DNA of 64,000 nt from Sphingobacteriales bacterium (GTDB taxonomy: Bacteria; Bacteroidota; Bacteroidia; Chitinophagales; Chitinophagaceae). Each line of letters begins with the position of its first letter. The stretch's first letter is position 1. Location of the stretch: the NCBI GenBank assembly GCA_004144185.1, contig SEFP01000002.1, positions 868,001 through 932,000 on the forward strand, in the 5' to 3' direction. The notes under the pieces are model-generated. The model searched no databases. It saw nothing but the letters and a program-made list of their open reading frames with translations, and was not told the DNA's origin. A program made the position numbers and the translations under genes. This document shows, piece after piece, positions 17,565 through 26,030 of this stretch.

Positions 17565-19319
17565 TTATAGTAAATAGTATGTATCATCCATTTCTGGATC
17601 TACAGTAAAGTCATCATAAACAACTCGCAAATCGGTCGGATTGCTCTCATCTATTTCTGACCTAAGCTTATTGATTATTACACAGTCATCTTCTAATAAA
17701 TAAAATTGCCGGCTCCGAAACCAACTCATAACTTGATTGAATGTAGTTCTGTTAAATTCATCTTTCAAGCCATTAAGCGCACTTATCATGTCGTCGATTT
17801 CAGTCCTTTTTATTTGTGGCCTGAGTGTTGGAATAGTATCTACAGCACCATCTTCTGAAACAACGATAATAAGAGTTGGCTTAGATCGACCACGATAGTC
17901 ATGGTAGGTTATTGCTGAATTGTATCTAGAGCCACGTGCTGAATCACCATGATCTGAAACGACTCCATCAAGTATTACTCCATGTGCAAATACAACTCCT
18001 TTTGGATTGATTAGTACACCTCCATCTATCGTTGATAAGTTGAGGAGCATGTGTGCATCAATCTTCTGAGGGGCAACTTCAATGCATTGCTTAGATAATC
18101 GTTTAGCCTCAAGCTCAGCATCTTCAGTCACAATAAGCATCGCACCGTTCTTTTGTCGGGTAGCCGCACTAGCTAAATGGTAAAGATTAGCAATAATATC
18201 TTCTTGTGCATTCTGGAATATTCTTTTACAGTCAGTAAAAAACTGGTGCTTTTCAATTGCTTCACTCGGAAGATATGGCATTCCATAACGCATCACTAAT
18301 ATGCATTTGTTTGCATGCCATACTTCCCAGCAGTGGATGCCAGTAAAGACTATTTTAAATATTGATTCTGATGTTGGGTCGTAATTACTTTTAATTTTAC
18401 CTAAACCAGTAACTTCAAAAGTATTAGATATCATACCTATATCTCCATCGGTCAGTTGAAGTAATTTTCGGGTCTTGCGGTGATCACGCAATCTAAAAGA
18501 AACCTTCAACTCTAAGTCATAATGCACGCTAGCATGGTCGCTTGCGCAGATGAATAACTGACCTATGTTCTCCTTTCCTTCATATCTGTAGGTTGAAATA
18601 CTATTGCAGGTGTCAAATAAGCCATGTAAACCTTCAAATTTTTGGCCTTTACATGATATTGTATACATGAAATGCCTAGCTGCGGCTCTTAAAATCTCTT
18701 CCGCCGTTCTTGTATCTTCAGATAGATTTCGACCAGGCTCCGGCAGCGACAGACCGAGCATACAATCCTTCAAATATGCATTGACTGTTGCGTCCAACAA
18801 TGATGTCTCAATTGACAACAGTTCGTCGTGAAGTTTGACTTTCAAATGGTCGTGAGACTCATAAACTTCTCTGGCTAGTGTTAGAATAACATATACAATA
18901 TGTTTATTAACAACTACACCGTCTGCAACAAAGTATCTGTTCTGATGACTGCCCTCAGATTTATTAAGAATGTTTTCTATTGCAAGACGATAACTTTCTC
19001 TACTAAGACGGATATCCATTTCTTGTTGAATGCCTGCTCCAGAATACATCATTTTACTTCTAAAATGTCTCCTTAATTCTTGCTCTGCACTTTGGTGTAT
19101 TTGGAGAAAATCTTTTGCCCTAGCATCAATTGATTCGGGCTCAAAAAATAGCTCACTGTCTTGATTCAATATCTTGTTTACCCCAATGAAAAATATATTA
19201 GGGTTTAAACTACGGTCTAATGAATTAAATACACTTTCAGCTTTCACTTCGCATGAAATACGAAAGTGTACCTGAAACGGCCACATGAAGTATTTTAGTT
19301 GATCTGGATATCCGCTCAT
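17565..19319 (-). CDS. DisA-fold diadenylate cyclase (DAC) domain protein with large N-terminal domain
   Basis: A 584-residue protein. Residues about 385-500 match the DAC domain that makes c-di-AMP: strand NGAMLIVTED (391-400), the DGA-equivalent DGG at 432-434 followed by VLINPKGVVFAHG, the GTRH-equivalent GSRYNSA at 463-469, and VVSEDGAV (486-493). Relative to DisA/CdaA, DGA is DGG and RHR is RYN, so activity or nucleotide preference may differ; such variants occur among DAC proteins with other sensor domains. Residues 1-370 form an N-terminal domain, perhaps of the DACNV sensor kind, with no transmembrane segment. It starts 2 bases after the 2TM-beta gene and is followed by the patatin gene, so it belongs to this defence operon. 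It may activate or restrain one of the effectors. Confidence 0.75.
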   Translation of the reverse strand: MSGYPDQLKYFMWPFQVHFRISCEVKAESVFNSLDRSLNPNIFFIGVNKILNQDSELFFEPESIDARAKDFLQIHQSAEQELRRHFRSKMMYSGAGIQQEMDIRLSRESYRLAIENILNKSEGSHQNRYFVADGVVVNKHIVYVILTLAREVYESHDHLKVKLHDELLSIETSLLDATVNAYLKDCMLGLSLPEPGRNLSEDTRTAEEILRAAARHFMYTISCKGQKFEGLHGLFDTCNSISTYRYEGKENIGQLFICASDHASVHYDLELKVSFRLRDHRKTRKLLQLTDGDIGMISNTFEVTGLGKIKSNYDPTSESIFKIVFTGIHCWEVWHANKCILVMRYGMPYLPSEAIEKHQFFTDCKRIFQNAQEDIIANLYHLASAATRQKNGAMLIVTEDAELEAKRLSKQCIEVAPQKIDAHMLLNLSTIDGGVLINPKGVVFAHGVILDGVVSDHGDSARGSRYNSAITYHDYRGRSKPTLIIVVSEDGAVDTIPTLRPQIKRTEIDDMISALNGLKDEFNRTTFNQVMSWFRSRQFYLLEDDCVIINKLRSEIDESNPTDLRVVYDDFTVDPEMDDTYYLL

Positions 19320-19321
19320 GA

Positions 19322-19963
19322 TTATCTAATAAGTCTTCCCAGCAGCTTTTTTTGCCTGAATATCAGCTCAAAAGTTCCGGTGTTGATTCTTCGGTTATAG
19401 TATTCACCTGACAGCTTTTTCAAGTCAGGATAATAGGTCAGCTTAGCTGTACCATCGTGATTGCTCAATTGACTTATTAGACCTCCTGGTTGGTTTGAAT
19501 AAATATAATACAGAATAAAAAAGCCGCTTGGCTCCTTTATTAGCTGTTCCAACGTTGTTTTTGAACTAGAAGATGTAATACCAGTTTGAACATCTCCGTA
19601 ATAAGAGTAAATATGCAGGGATGAAGAATTCTGTTTGATTTCCATAACGCAATCACGTTCCACTGGATTACCTTGTGGATCTAAATAGCTCGATATTAGC
19701 TTACCCTCATACCTACCATTCAGATTAGGGATGTCTACCAAAAATTTAAAAATGCGCCATCGCCATCCCCAGTAGTTCACAAATGCCAATGCTCCAGTGA
19801 TGAGCCCAATAGTTGAAAAAACGTCCACATAATCAACAATCTTTTTTAGTGGCTCAAAATTTCCCGCCCAAGTCTCGATCACGCTTGAAATAGGTTCAAG
19901 GACTACGGCCAAACTTAAGACCGTCAATATTAAAGATTGCGCTTTAAAATACTTCAGATTCAT
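19322..19963 (-). CDS. Two-TM beta-barrel effector (Cap15/S-2TM-beta family)
   Basis: A 213-residue membrane protein: transmembrane helices at about 9-27 (SLILTVLSLAVVLEPISSV) and 48-66 (VFSTIGLITGALAFVNYWG), then a basic linker (WRWRIFKFL) and a beta-rich cytosolic domain of about 130 residues beginning NLNGRYEGKL and ending with LSGEYYNRRINTGTFEL. That order and the NGRYEG signature match the SMODS-associated 2TM beta-strand-rich effectors (Cap15-like), in which a small beta-barrel binds a cyclic nucleotide and controls membrane disruption. It sits 2 bases after the CD-NTase stop and 2 bases before the DAC start. In mCpol/Panoptes-type systems the same effector family is held inactive by its nucleotide, so the sign of control here is open. 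Confidence 0.8.
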   Translation of the reverse strand: MNLKYFKAQSLILTVLSLAVVLEPISSVIETWAGNFEPLKKIVDYVDVFSTIGLITGALAFVNYWGWRWRIFKFLVDIPNLNGRYEGKLISSYLDPQGNPVERDCVMEIKQNSSSLHIYSYYGDVQTGITSSSSKTTLEQLIKEPSGFFILYYIYSNQPGGLISQLSNHDGTAKLTYYPDLKKLSGEYYNRRINTGTFELIFRQKKLLGRLIR

Positions 19964-19965
19964 AA

Positions 19966-20856
19966 TTAATTAGTGAATTTAAAGTATTGCCACATGTGCA
20001 GCATGTGAGCATTTACATCTGCTTTCGTCCATTTTCGTTCAGAATGGAATAAATAAAGGAGGTCAGAAACTTCACCCCACTTGTTGCAATCATCTCCATT
20101 CGTCGCATTATATAAATAAATGACAGCCTGCCTTAGCCTTTCTGTCCAAGTGGTATAATTGTTAAATACTCTGTCTGGGCAATTCCAAACCAAACATTCC
20201 AATAAGAACGAGCTAATATTTTTATTGACAATTTCACCGCTTGCAATCATTTGATAGCGGGCCTTGCGAAAAATACGGGTCAGCCTTTTGAATCTTTTGA
20301 ATGTACTTCGATTTTTCGCTTTGCCATTTTCGATATGTTGCTTAGGAAAACTCTCAATCCACTCGCCGCTATCAGCTCTGAATTTTACACCGACTACATA
20401 GTTCCCATCTTCATTATACCTACGAAATCTCCATGTAGGAACCACATCCGTTTCTACTCGCGTACTGCTTTCACTGATGGTAATGCACTTATTGTTCCTT
20501 GTCACTGCTGAACGACCAAATCTTGTTACAAGCAATGCCTCAATATCGTTCTTGTATTCAATAAATCCATAACTTATTGGATTTACCAGCCCAAAATCTT
20601 CTTTAGTTTTACTTGGTGGAATTTGATAAAAGAAACCACCGTGATAACAGACGTTAATGTCGATGTCACTATTATTCTTAACATTGGTATCATTTGCATA
20701 TGAACCTTGACCGAATGCTTCTACATCCGATGTACTAAACTTGTTGACATAGATTGCATCTTTCACAGCTCGCTCCGCATTAGCAAGTTTACTTTCTTCG
20801 GTTGAACTTGCTGGGAGGGTCCAGTTCGCAAGGGTTTCTTCTGAAAATCTAGCCAT
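19966..20856 (-). CDS. CD-NTase (cGAS/DncV-like nucleotidyltransferase)
   Basis: A 296-residue cyclic oligonucleotide synthase, first gene of the operon. I start at the ATG at 20856; the frame extends to a TTG at 20883. The nucleotidyltransferase core is complete: GS motif GQGSYANDTNVK (49-60), metal-binding pair Asp64-Ile-Asp66 (SDIDINV), and third acidic residue Asp137 (TRVETDVVPTWRF). The helical C-terminal half (RFKRLTRIFRKARYQM, SSFLLECLVWN) fits the CD-NTase thumb. There are no Cap2/Cap3 ubiquitin-like ancillary genes, so the arrangement resembles a minimal CBASS. The product nucleotide cannot be read from sequence. Upstream lies an inverted repeat at 20924-20958. Confidence 0.88.
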   Translation of the reverse strand: MARFSEETLANWTLPASSTEESKLANAERAVKDAIYVNKFSTSDVEAFGQGSYANDTNVKNNSDIDINVCYHGGFFYQIPPSKTKEDFGLVNPISYGFIEYKNDIEALLVTRFGRSAVTRNNKCITISESSTRVETDVVPTWRFRRYNEDGNYVVGVKFRADSGEWIESFPKQHIENGKAKNRSTFKRFKRLTRIFRKARYQMIASGEIVNKNISSFLLECLVWNCPDRVFNNYTTWTERLRQAVIYLYNATNGDDCNKWGEVSDLLYLFHSERKWTKADVNAHMLHMWQYFKFTN

Positions 20857-20923
20857 TACTGAGAATTGCTTTATGGAATGCAATGTATGAATAAACTACA
20901 GCTCTATACTAAAACACACTTTA

Positions 20924-20958
20924 GAGTGAGGTTGAAACTTTAAAGGTTGTGCTCACTC
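20924..20958. promoter_or_regulatory. Inverted repeat upstream of the CBASS-like operon
   Basis: Arms GAGTGAG (20924-20930) and CTCACTC (20952-20958) flank 21 bases, about 70-100 bases before the CD-NTase start. It could be an operator or a hairpin; no regulator gene adjoins it. Confidence 0.3.
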
Positions 20959-21024
20959 GTGCTTTTATATTATTATATCTATTAATTTAATAATACTCTT
21001 ACTGAAGGAGTTAATGTCTCTCAC

Positions 21025-21285
21025 CTAATGGCTTAAATGCAACTGCTTGTAGAGGTGGAGCGAATGAATACGATTTATTGATAGCAGAACTTCTCGCTTT
21101 TCTCGTGTCTGAATGAGCAAATCGTCGACCGGTTGGTCTGTTTCAAAAGCCACTCGCACTATCTTCCCAGGCATTTCGTTGCCAATCCGGGAAAATGGCC
21201 GTTCCGAAAGCAGTAAAGCAGCTACATATGCTCCCATTTCAGACTGAAAGGCAATACCGCCCGCAGTAGCTCTTCCGCTTATAAA
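21025..21285 (-). pseudogene. Remnant of a defence-type nuclease N-terminal domain
   Basis: The frame reads SGRATAGGIAFQSEMGAYVA, then LLLSERPFSRIG and VRVAFETDQPVDDLLIQT. This matches the opening of dsDNA-nuclease (PD-(D/E)XK-like) domains found at the N-terminus of large defence NTPases, which share an AGG.AFQ.E...A motif and an ET..PVDD.L..T motif. The expected start codon position reads ATA, only a stop codon precedes it, the usual QAK active-site strand is missing, and the frame ends after about 85 codons. I read it as a truncated remnant of a lost defence gene. The family match is from memory of the motif pattern. Confidence 0.45.
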
Positions 21286-21435
21286 TCACTTAAATTTTAT
21301 TGTTACTGGTAGATTCGTTTTATAGTCACATGAAATTACATTACATAAATTCAGGAATAAAGATATATAGTTCATTCGATTTCCTATAAATTTAGAACCA
21401 TCGTTGGCTCTGGATACAACAACTCAATATTATTC

Positions 21436-22314
21436 TCATTCATTAGTGGGTGATTGTCCATCTGGCTCGGTTTGCTCATCTTTTTTGGTGTCGTCTGCGT
21501 TTGTGCTCACAGATGGCTGGCCGGATGGCTCCTGTCCTAAATAATCTGGCTCAACTCTGAAATGTGCCAAAAAATCTAACGTATTTTGGAGTTTTCGTTT
21601 TACTGCCACAGGCATCGGTTTACCTTTTAGATGCGAGGCAAAGATGCGCTCTATGTCTTTTGCCATATTCCTAAAGAATACGTTATTTAGATGTGATCGG
21701 ATAATTCTAAGGCAATGTCTGTATTCACGAGTTCCGTCTTTGAAAGGTACCGGATAGAATGCAATGAATTTCTGGCTGATTGCCTCATAGATGAGTTGTT
21801 CAGTAACTATCCTATCTCCCTGGTCATCCACTGCTCCAAAGATAGATTCACTGATCACGCAGCCAGCCCAGTCTTGGGCTTCAGCCTCAATGTAAAGCGT
21901 GACCAATCCTTTTCCATACAATGAAGCGTTTCTAAATACCGCGCCGTCTTTCCCTTGGATTTCAAAAGGGTGGAATTCTACATCTCCAAAACCAATTGCA
22001 CCTCTGACAGCAAAAGTTAGTTGCATGGTTCTCGTATAAAACCGAGAGCAAACCTTCAGCAACTCTTGAAACCCTTCTGCACTTACGTTTTCAGTCCAGA
22101 AAAGTATCGTGTCGGAGAAATGCAGACATTGAACTTTACTGAGACTTACATCTGGTGCGACACCGGCACCATATGATATCAGTTCTCCACCACTGACGGC
22201 ATCTTGCGATTCTCTGAAAATATGCTTGTTGTAGTAGTCAACAAATTCCTTGTTATTATTCAGAATAAACTCCTTGTACCCGAGTATATCAAACGTAGCG
22301 ATGAAGCAGTTCAT
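21436..22314 (-). CDS. Protein resembling class III nucleotidyl cyclases
   Basis: A 292-residue protein from the ATG at 22314 (a TTG at 22347 would add 11 residues). The opening strand MNCFIATFDILGYKEFI resembles the first metal-binding motif of class III cyclases (FxDI.GF). LHFSDTILFWT about 55 residues later resembles the second (GD strand, Asp conserved), and FAVRGAIGFGDV resembles the RiGi..G motif; LYGKGLVTLYIEAEAQ then fits the following helix. Substrate-selecting residues cannot be assigned. The C-terminal 35 residues are acidic, polar and probably disordered. Class III cyclases drive Pycsar defence, but no cNMP-binding effector adjoins it, so a defence role is inference from location. 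It could instead be a non-catalytic cyclase-fold protein. Confidence 0.5.
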   Translation of the reverse strand: MNCFIATFDILGYKEFILNNNKEFVDYYNKHIFRESQDAVSGGELISYGAGVAPDVSLSKVQCLHFSDTILFWTENVSAEGFQELLKVCSRFYTRTMQLTFAVRGAIGFGDVEFHPFEIQGKDGAVFRNASLYGKGLVTLYIEAEAQDWAGCVISESIFGAVDDQGDRIVTEQLIYEAISQKFIAFYPVPFKDGTREYRHCLRIIRSHLNNVFFRNMAKDIERIFASHLKGKPMPVAVKRKLQNTLDFLAHFRVEPDYLGQEPSGQPSVSTNADDTKKDEQTEPDGQSPTNE

Positions 22315-22456
22315 TTTGAAAAGGAGATGCGATTTGGAAATAGCCAACTAGTGAAAACAGCTCACAAAGAGCTGAACTAGTTGGGGGCGATTTGTTCGAA
22401 GTTATCGCCTGTAATAAGGTAAAGTCCAACTTCTTGCAACATGTGGTAGTTTGATT

Positions 22457-24145
22457 TTATTCTCGGTTCATTCCAAATCGATCCACGCAAAACTCAATAA
22501 TCTCATCCCGGCGCTTGTCCACTTGTTCCTTCCCATACCCCCCCTGCTGAATCACACCACCTAAATTACGCGTCTCCTCAAATCCTGACTTCATGTAGCC
22601 AGATACCTTATTGATGGGCGCTTGGTTGCCCAATCCATCATTCAGACCGGATTCTATCAGCGTTAGATTACCTATTCTATTTTTCTCATAATCGTAGTCT
22701 TCTGCGAAGCCGTAGGAGGATGGCTCAAAATTGGGCTCCTGACTGAACAGGTGTTCCACTTGATAGCTTTTGTAGCTGTCAATGTCAATACACTGATCAC
22801 AATATTCACTTAAGATATACTTTACGGAGCCATTTCGATAAATGTCTGCGGCAAGGTAATTTCTGAAATTATATTCATTCATAAACTTCTCGTTGAAGTT
22901 AATAAGCCGATCTCTGATATCTTCAATGCTCAATTCGTACTCTGCCACATCGGAGCTTAACCAATAGATATCCGCAATTGGATTTGTACCGCGTAGTTTG
23001 TACACACGCACTTCAATTGCCTCTAGGATACTCAATAAATCATTCAATTTATTTTGCATGTACAAACGAACAATTAGTGGGTACAGCGTCGCGGAAAATT
23101 CTAGGAAACGGAATGGTTTTTGAAGAATCGTATTCGTCTCAACTTCTTTAATAAGGCTAGAATAGCTAACAGCGAACGACTCAAAATCGCTGATGTAGTC
23201 GGAAATAAATTGTCTCAGCTCTTCTGGCTTATCGCGCAACTGCTCACAGCTATATTTGAGGTTGTCGAAAATAGTTTCCGCACTATTACGGTTGTTCCAT
23301 GTTTCCAGGAAGTGCTGTCTCGCAGAAAAGTAATGCTGAGTAAAGATGGTGTTCTCCTCCAAGCGACCTAGAATACCTAACTCATCGCGTGTTACGAGCA
23401 AGTCGTCGTAGGCATCGAAGATATGTTCAAAGCTGTTGTTGATGCTGTCGTTTAAACCATCGTCTAAATGTAAAGTAGAGTAAAGCATAAGGATGCTTTT
23501 CGTCTTATCCAATATGCGCAGGGGCAATCCCCGGTCGTTGATGATGGAGAACATCTTGACTGCCTGCGCCTGGCTTGCCACATTGAACACTAGCACCTCT
23601 AACCGCTCCCGAATGAAGATGATACGCTCAGCCACCTGTTGCTGCGAGAGCGGATGCACAAATGCCCTATACTCGCGCTTTGCAGCGTACATGAACCGCT
23701 GGCTGCGCTTGCGAACCGCTGAAATATTGATGTCGTCAAAGCCGAATAGTACTTGCTTCAGGAAATCTCCGTCTGCTCCCAATGGCTGTAGCTTTAGATT
23801 ATCTGCCGTGCCGATAAAAGCCACCTTTTGACTTTTCTGAGTAGTGCTGTCTTCAATCTTATCAATAAGCACGCTCAACAAGACGAATATTGTGGTGATG
23901 CGTTGCTGTCCGTCAATGACTTCATACAACGTATCTGTTGAAAGGCCGACCACTTTGTTTTCCTTAAACGACAAGGTGCCAACGAAGTGGTTCATATCGT
24001 CCGCAAGGCTTTCTTCAATATCCTGCCAAAGCGCCTTACGCTCGTTCTCTGTCCAACTGTATTTCCGTTGGTAAGATGGGATTACGAACCTGTTACCATT
24101 AAATATAGAGCCAATTTTTTCGGTTTGGCTTTTTGTAATAGACAT
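22457..24145 (-). CDS. DUF262/DUF1524 protein (GmrSD-like)
   Basis: A 562-residue protein from the ATG at 24145; the frame opens at a GTG at 24178. The N-terminal DUF262 (ParB/Srx-like NTPase) domain has the entry motif VIPSYQRKYSW (21-31) and the DGQQR signature (78-82, YEVIDGQQRITTI). The C-terminal DUF1524 region resembles an HNH-type nuclease: VEHLFSQEP with its His, then NRIGNLTLIESGLN and NQAPINKVSGY. The GmrS-GmrD fusion of these two domains is known from type IV restriction of modified phage DNA and from related phosphorothioate-dependent defence. That function is inferred from the family and island context. It is monocistronic or paired with the small gene at 24315. Confidence 0.8.
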   Translation of the reverse strand: MSITKSQTEKIGSIFNGNRFVIPSYQRKYSWTENERKALWQDIEESLADDMNHFVGTLSFKENKVVGLSTDTLYEVIDGQQRITTIFVLLSVLIDKIEDSTTQKSQKVAFIGTADNLKLQPLGADGDFLKQVLFGFDDINISAVRKRSQRFMYAAKREYRAFVHPLSQQQVAERIIFIRERLEVLVFNVASQAQAVKMFSIINDRGLPLRILDKTKSILMLYSTLHLDDGLNDSINNSFEHIFDAYDDLLVTRDELGILGRLEENTIFTQHYFSARQHFLETWNNRNSAETIFDNLKYSCEQLRDKPEELRQFISDYISDFESFAVSYSSLIKEVETNTILQKPFRFLEFSATLYPLIVRLYMQNKLNDLLSILEAIEVRVYKLRGTNPIADIYWLSSDVAEYELSIEDIRDRLINFNEKFMNEYNFRNYLAADIYRNGSVKYILSEYCDQCIDIDSYKSYQVEHLFSQEPNFEPSSYGFAEDYDYEKNRIGNLTLIESGLNDGLGNQAPINKVSGYMKSGFEETRNLGGVIQQGGYGKEQVDKRRDEIIEFCVDRFGMNRE

Positions 24146-24314
24146 ACTGAGATGTTCTCTTGAAAATTTAGAAATCACGCAGTGATTGAGTAGTCTCTGC
24201 CTGATTGTTTTTACTGAATGGGGCTTTAATGACCTGAAATATCAGGACGGACACTTGCGCAACAATGACAGGTTCAGTTACACAAGTAGCGTTTCGTTAG
24301 GAATCACTCTAGCA

Positions 24315-24557
24315 TTATTGATTGATCTTACCGCCGTAGCTGTATACTTTTTTTTGCGTCACATTGTAGATGATTTCTGTCCCTTGTTGATCATTCAGTC
24401 GGAAGTGCAAATCACCATTAGGCGCAGCTTCAAATTTTTTATCAGAGATGGTACCATCCGCTAAGCCTTGTTCGACTAGCGTCTGAATTTGCTTATCAAT
24501 CTTAAGCTTGTGCTCTAGAATCGCCTTCTCAAAGTCAGCTTTTTGCTGAGTTGTCAT
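24315..24557 (-). CDS. Small hypothetical protein, 80 aa
   Basis: The protein is charged and soluble. A predicted N-terminal amphipathic helix (QQKADFEKAILEHKLKIDKQIQTLVEQG) is followed by a short beta-rich tail (DLHFRLNDQQGTEIIYNVTQKKVYSYGG). No signal peptide. It sits 170 bases upstream of the DUF262 gene on the same strand, so it may be co-transcribed. I do not recognise it; its balanced, structured composition suggests a real gene. Confidence 0.5.
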   Translation of the reverse strand: MTTQQKADFEKAILEHKLKIDKQIQTLVEQGLADGTISDKKFEAAPNGDLHFRLNDQQGTEIIYNVTQKKVYSYGGKINQ

Positions 24558-24754
24558 AATAGACTGGTTTAGAAAGGTAAAGAAATTGGAGTGAGGTCGT
24601 CAAAATTATTGCCAAAATTGCGACTAGATGAATTATTGGGTCTCCCCACCTTTTCGTCTATTGCATACATAAAGAGAGGCAATCCCTTTATTACCTCCTC
24701 ACAAAATCACGCTCACCCTTCTAAATATGGCTTCATCACCTTTTGGGCATAGTC

Positions 24755-25586
24755 CTAGACCTTGTGTTCATTGGCGGCAGAATAGTTTTTATCATTCACT
24801 TTATCCTCACCCTTCGGCCCGTAGTATTTTCCGGTCACGCCCTTCAGTTCAGGCCATACTGCTGCTTTGCTGCTGCCAGCACCCTTTGTTACCGAAATCA
24901 TCATGGGTTTCCACAGGAAGTAGATGATGCAGATGATGCGCCACTTCAACGAGTTCGTTGCTTCCCGACCAAGGCTAGTTTGCGTAGAAGCCGGATGCAC
25001 CATATTGAAAGCAATATTGCGCACTCCAGATTTCTTTAGCTCGGCATCCAGATGCCGCATCATCCAGATCACATACAGCTTAGAGAAGGAATAGGATTTG
25101 GTCATAGTGTAGTCCTGCTTCAACTCAATGTCGTCGAAGTTAGGTTTACCGCCCATTGCGTGTGATGCAGACGACACCGTAACCACCCGCGCTGAATCGC
25201 TCTTCTTCAGTAGATCTAACAGCAGGGTCGTCAGCAGTAGTGGTGCGAAGACATTTATTGTCATCTTTTTCATGCCCTTCGGTGGTTGTCTCCCGCTTTT
25301 CGGTGAACTGCGCACCGGCGTTGTTGATAAGTACGTCCAGCTTGTCGTACTTCTTTTTGATGACGTCAGCAAAGCGTTTTACTTCTGCCAAGGAAAGGAA
25401 GTCGGCCAGGAACATGTCAACATTCTGGTTGCCCGTTTCCCGCTTGATTTCTTCATACACCACTTGCGTTTTCTGCTTGTTGCGGTCATGTATGATAACG
25501 GTGTGGTCCTGCTTCGCCAAGGTCATGGCGGTCTCTTTTCCAATGCCATCCGAAGCACCGGTTACAATAATGATCTTCTTACTCAT
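24755..25586 (-). pseudogene. Short-chain dehydrogenase (SDR), frameshifted
   Basis: The N-terminal half from the ATG at 25586 carries the NAD(P)-binding TGASDGIGKE and NNAGA motifs. The rest, with the active-site YSFSK (Tyr-x-x-x-Lys) and VSSASHA motifs, is in another frame down to 24755. The frames meet at a five-base A/T homopolymer (25266-25270): removing one base restores EKMTINVFAPLLLTTLLL, as expected of an SDR. So this is a one-base insertion, either a recent mutation or a homopolymer sequencing error. Joined, the protein would be about 275 residues. It lies beside decayed AKR and AraC genes, a set often found together, so I treat it as part of a dying metabolic module rather than defence. 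Confidence 0.75.
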
Positions 25587-25627
25587 TGAATGAACTTTTG
25601 TTTAGTTGTTGTAAAGTCCGTTTTCAG

Positions 25628-25663
25628 GGAAGCCCTGTCCTGATTATCACAGGAGGGGCTTCC
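25628..25663. other. Hairpin between the AKR and SDR remnants
   Basis: GGAAGCCC pairs with GGGCTTCC, with an inner TCCTG/CAGGA stem. There is no clear T run, so it is an uncertain terminator. Confidence 0.35.
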
Positions 25664-25676
25664 ACTTATTTACAGT

Positions 25677-26030
25677 TTATTTCTGTGTTGCGAAATGATA
25701 GGTTGCTTGTATATAGTGCACGTCGTTGTACTGATCGAAGATGCCCTTCTTCGTGTCCAACTCAGCAATTTTGGCCATGTCGTCCTCGCTCAGCTCAAAG
25801 TCAAAGACGTTGAAGTTTTCTTCAATCTGCTCCTTACGCGTAGATTTAGGAATAACCACTAAACCGCGTTGAATGTGCCAGCGCAGAACTACCTGTGAAA
25901 CGGACTTTACGTACTGATCACATAGACTTCAGCACATCGTTGTTGAAGATATCGAAGTTGCCTTGTGCCAGTGGCCCCAGGATTCCACTTGAATATTGTG
26001 CTCTTTTGCGAAGGCTAGACTTTCCTCACG
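25677..26030 (-). pseudogene. Aldo/keto reductase, C-terminal fragment, multiply frameshifted
   Basis: The last 60 codons read VVIPKSTRKEQIEENFNVFD, ELSEDDMAKIAELDT, typical of the C-terminus of 2,5-diketo-gluconate reductase-like AKRs. The preceding in-frame codons give SVSQVVLRWHIQRGL. Further upstream the family pattern continues only by changing frame: IQVESWGPLAQGNFDIFNND requires an extra C in a GGCCAC stretch, and SMSDQYVKSVSQ requires repair just past an in-frame TGA. The N-terminal two thirds, with the catalytic Tyr, is absent; the sequence passes directly into the AraC remnant. Clearly non-functional. Confidence 0.7.

Larger units (their letters stand above)
20857..21435. other. Promoter region of the CBASS-like operon plus a gene remnant
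   Basis: About 580 bases. The part nearest the CD-NTase gene is AT-rich and must hold the operon promoter; I see no strong TAnnTTTG box, the nearest being TACATTGC about 25 bases before the ATG. A nuclease-domain remnant occupies 21025-21285. The remaining bases to 21435 are AT-rich without a gene. Confidence 0.5.

Noticed and set aside
24186-24464. Plus-strand 92-codon frame opposite the small gene at 24315
   Set aside because: No domain, and its C-terminal half is antisense to the better-composed 80-residue gene.
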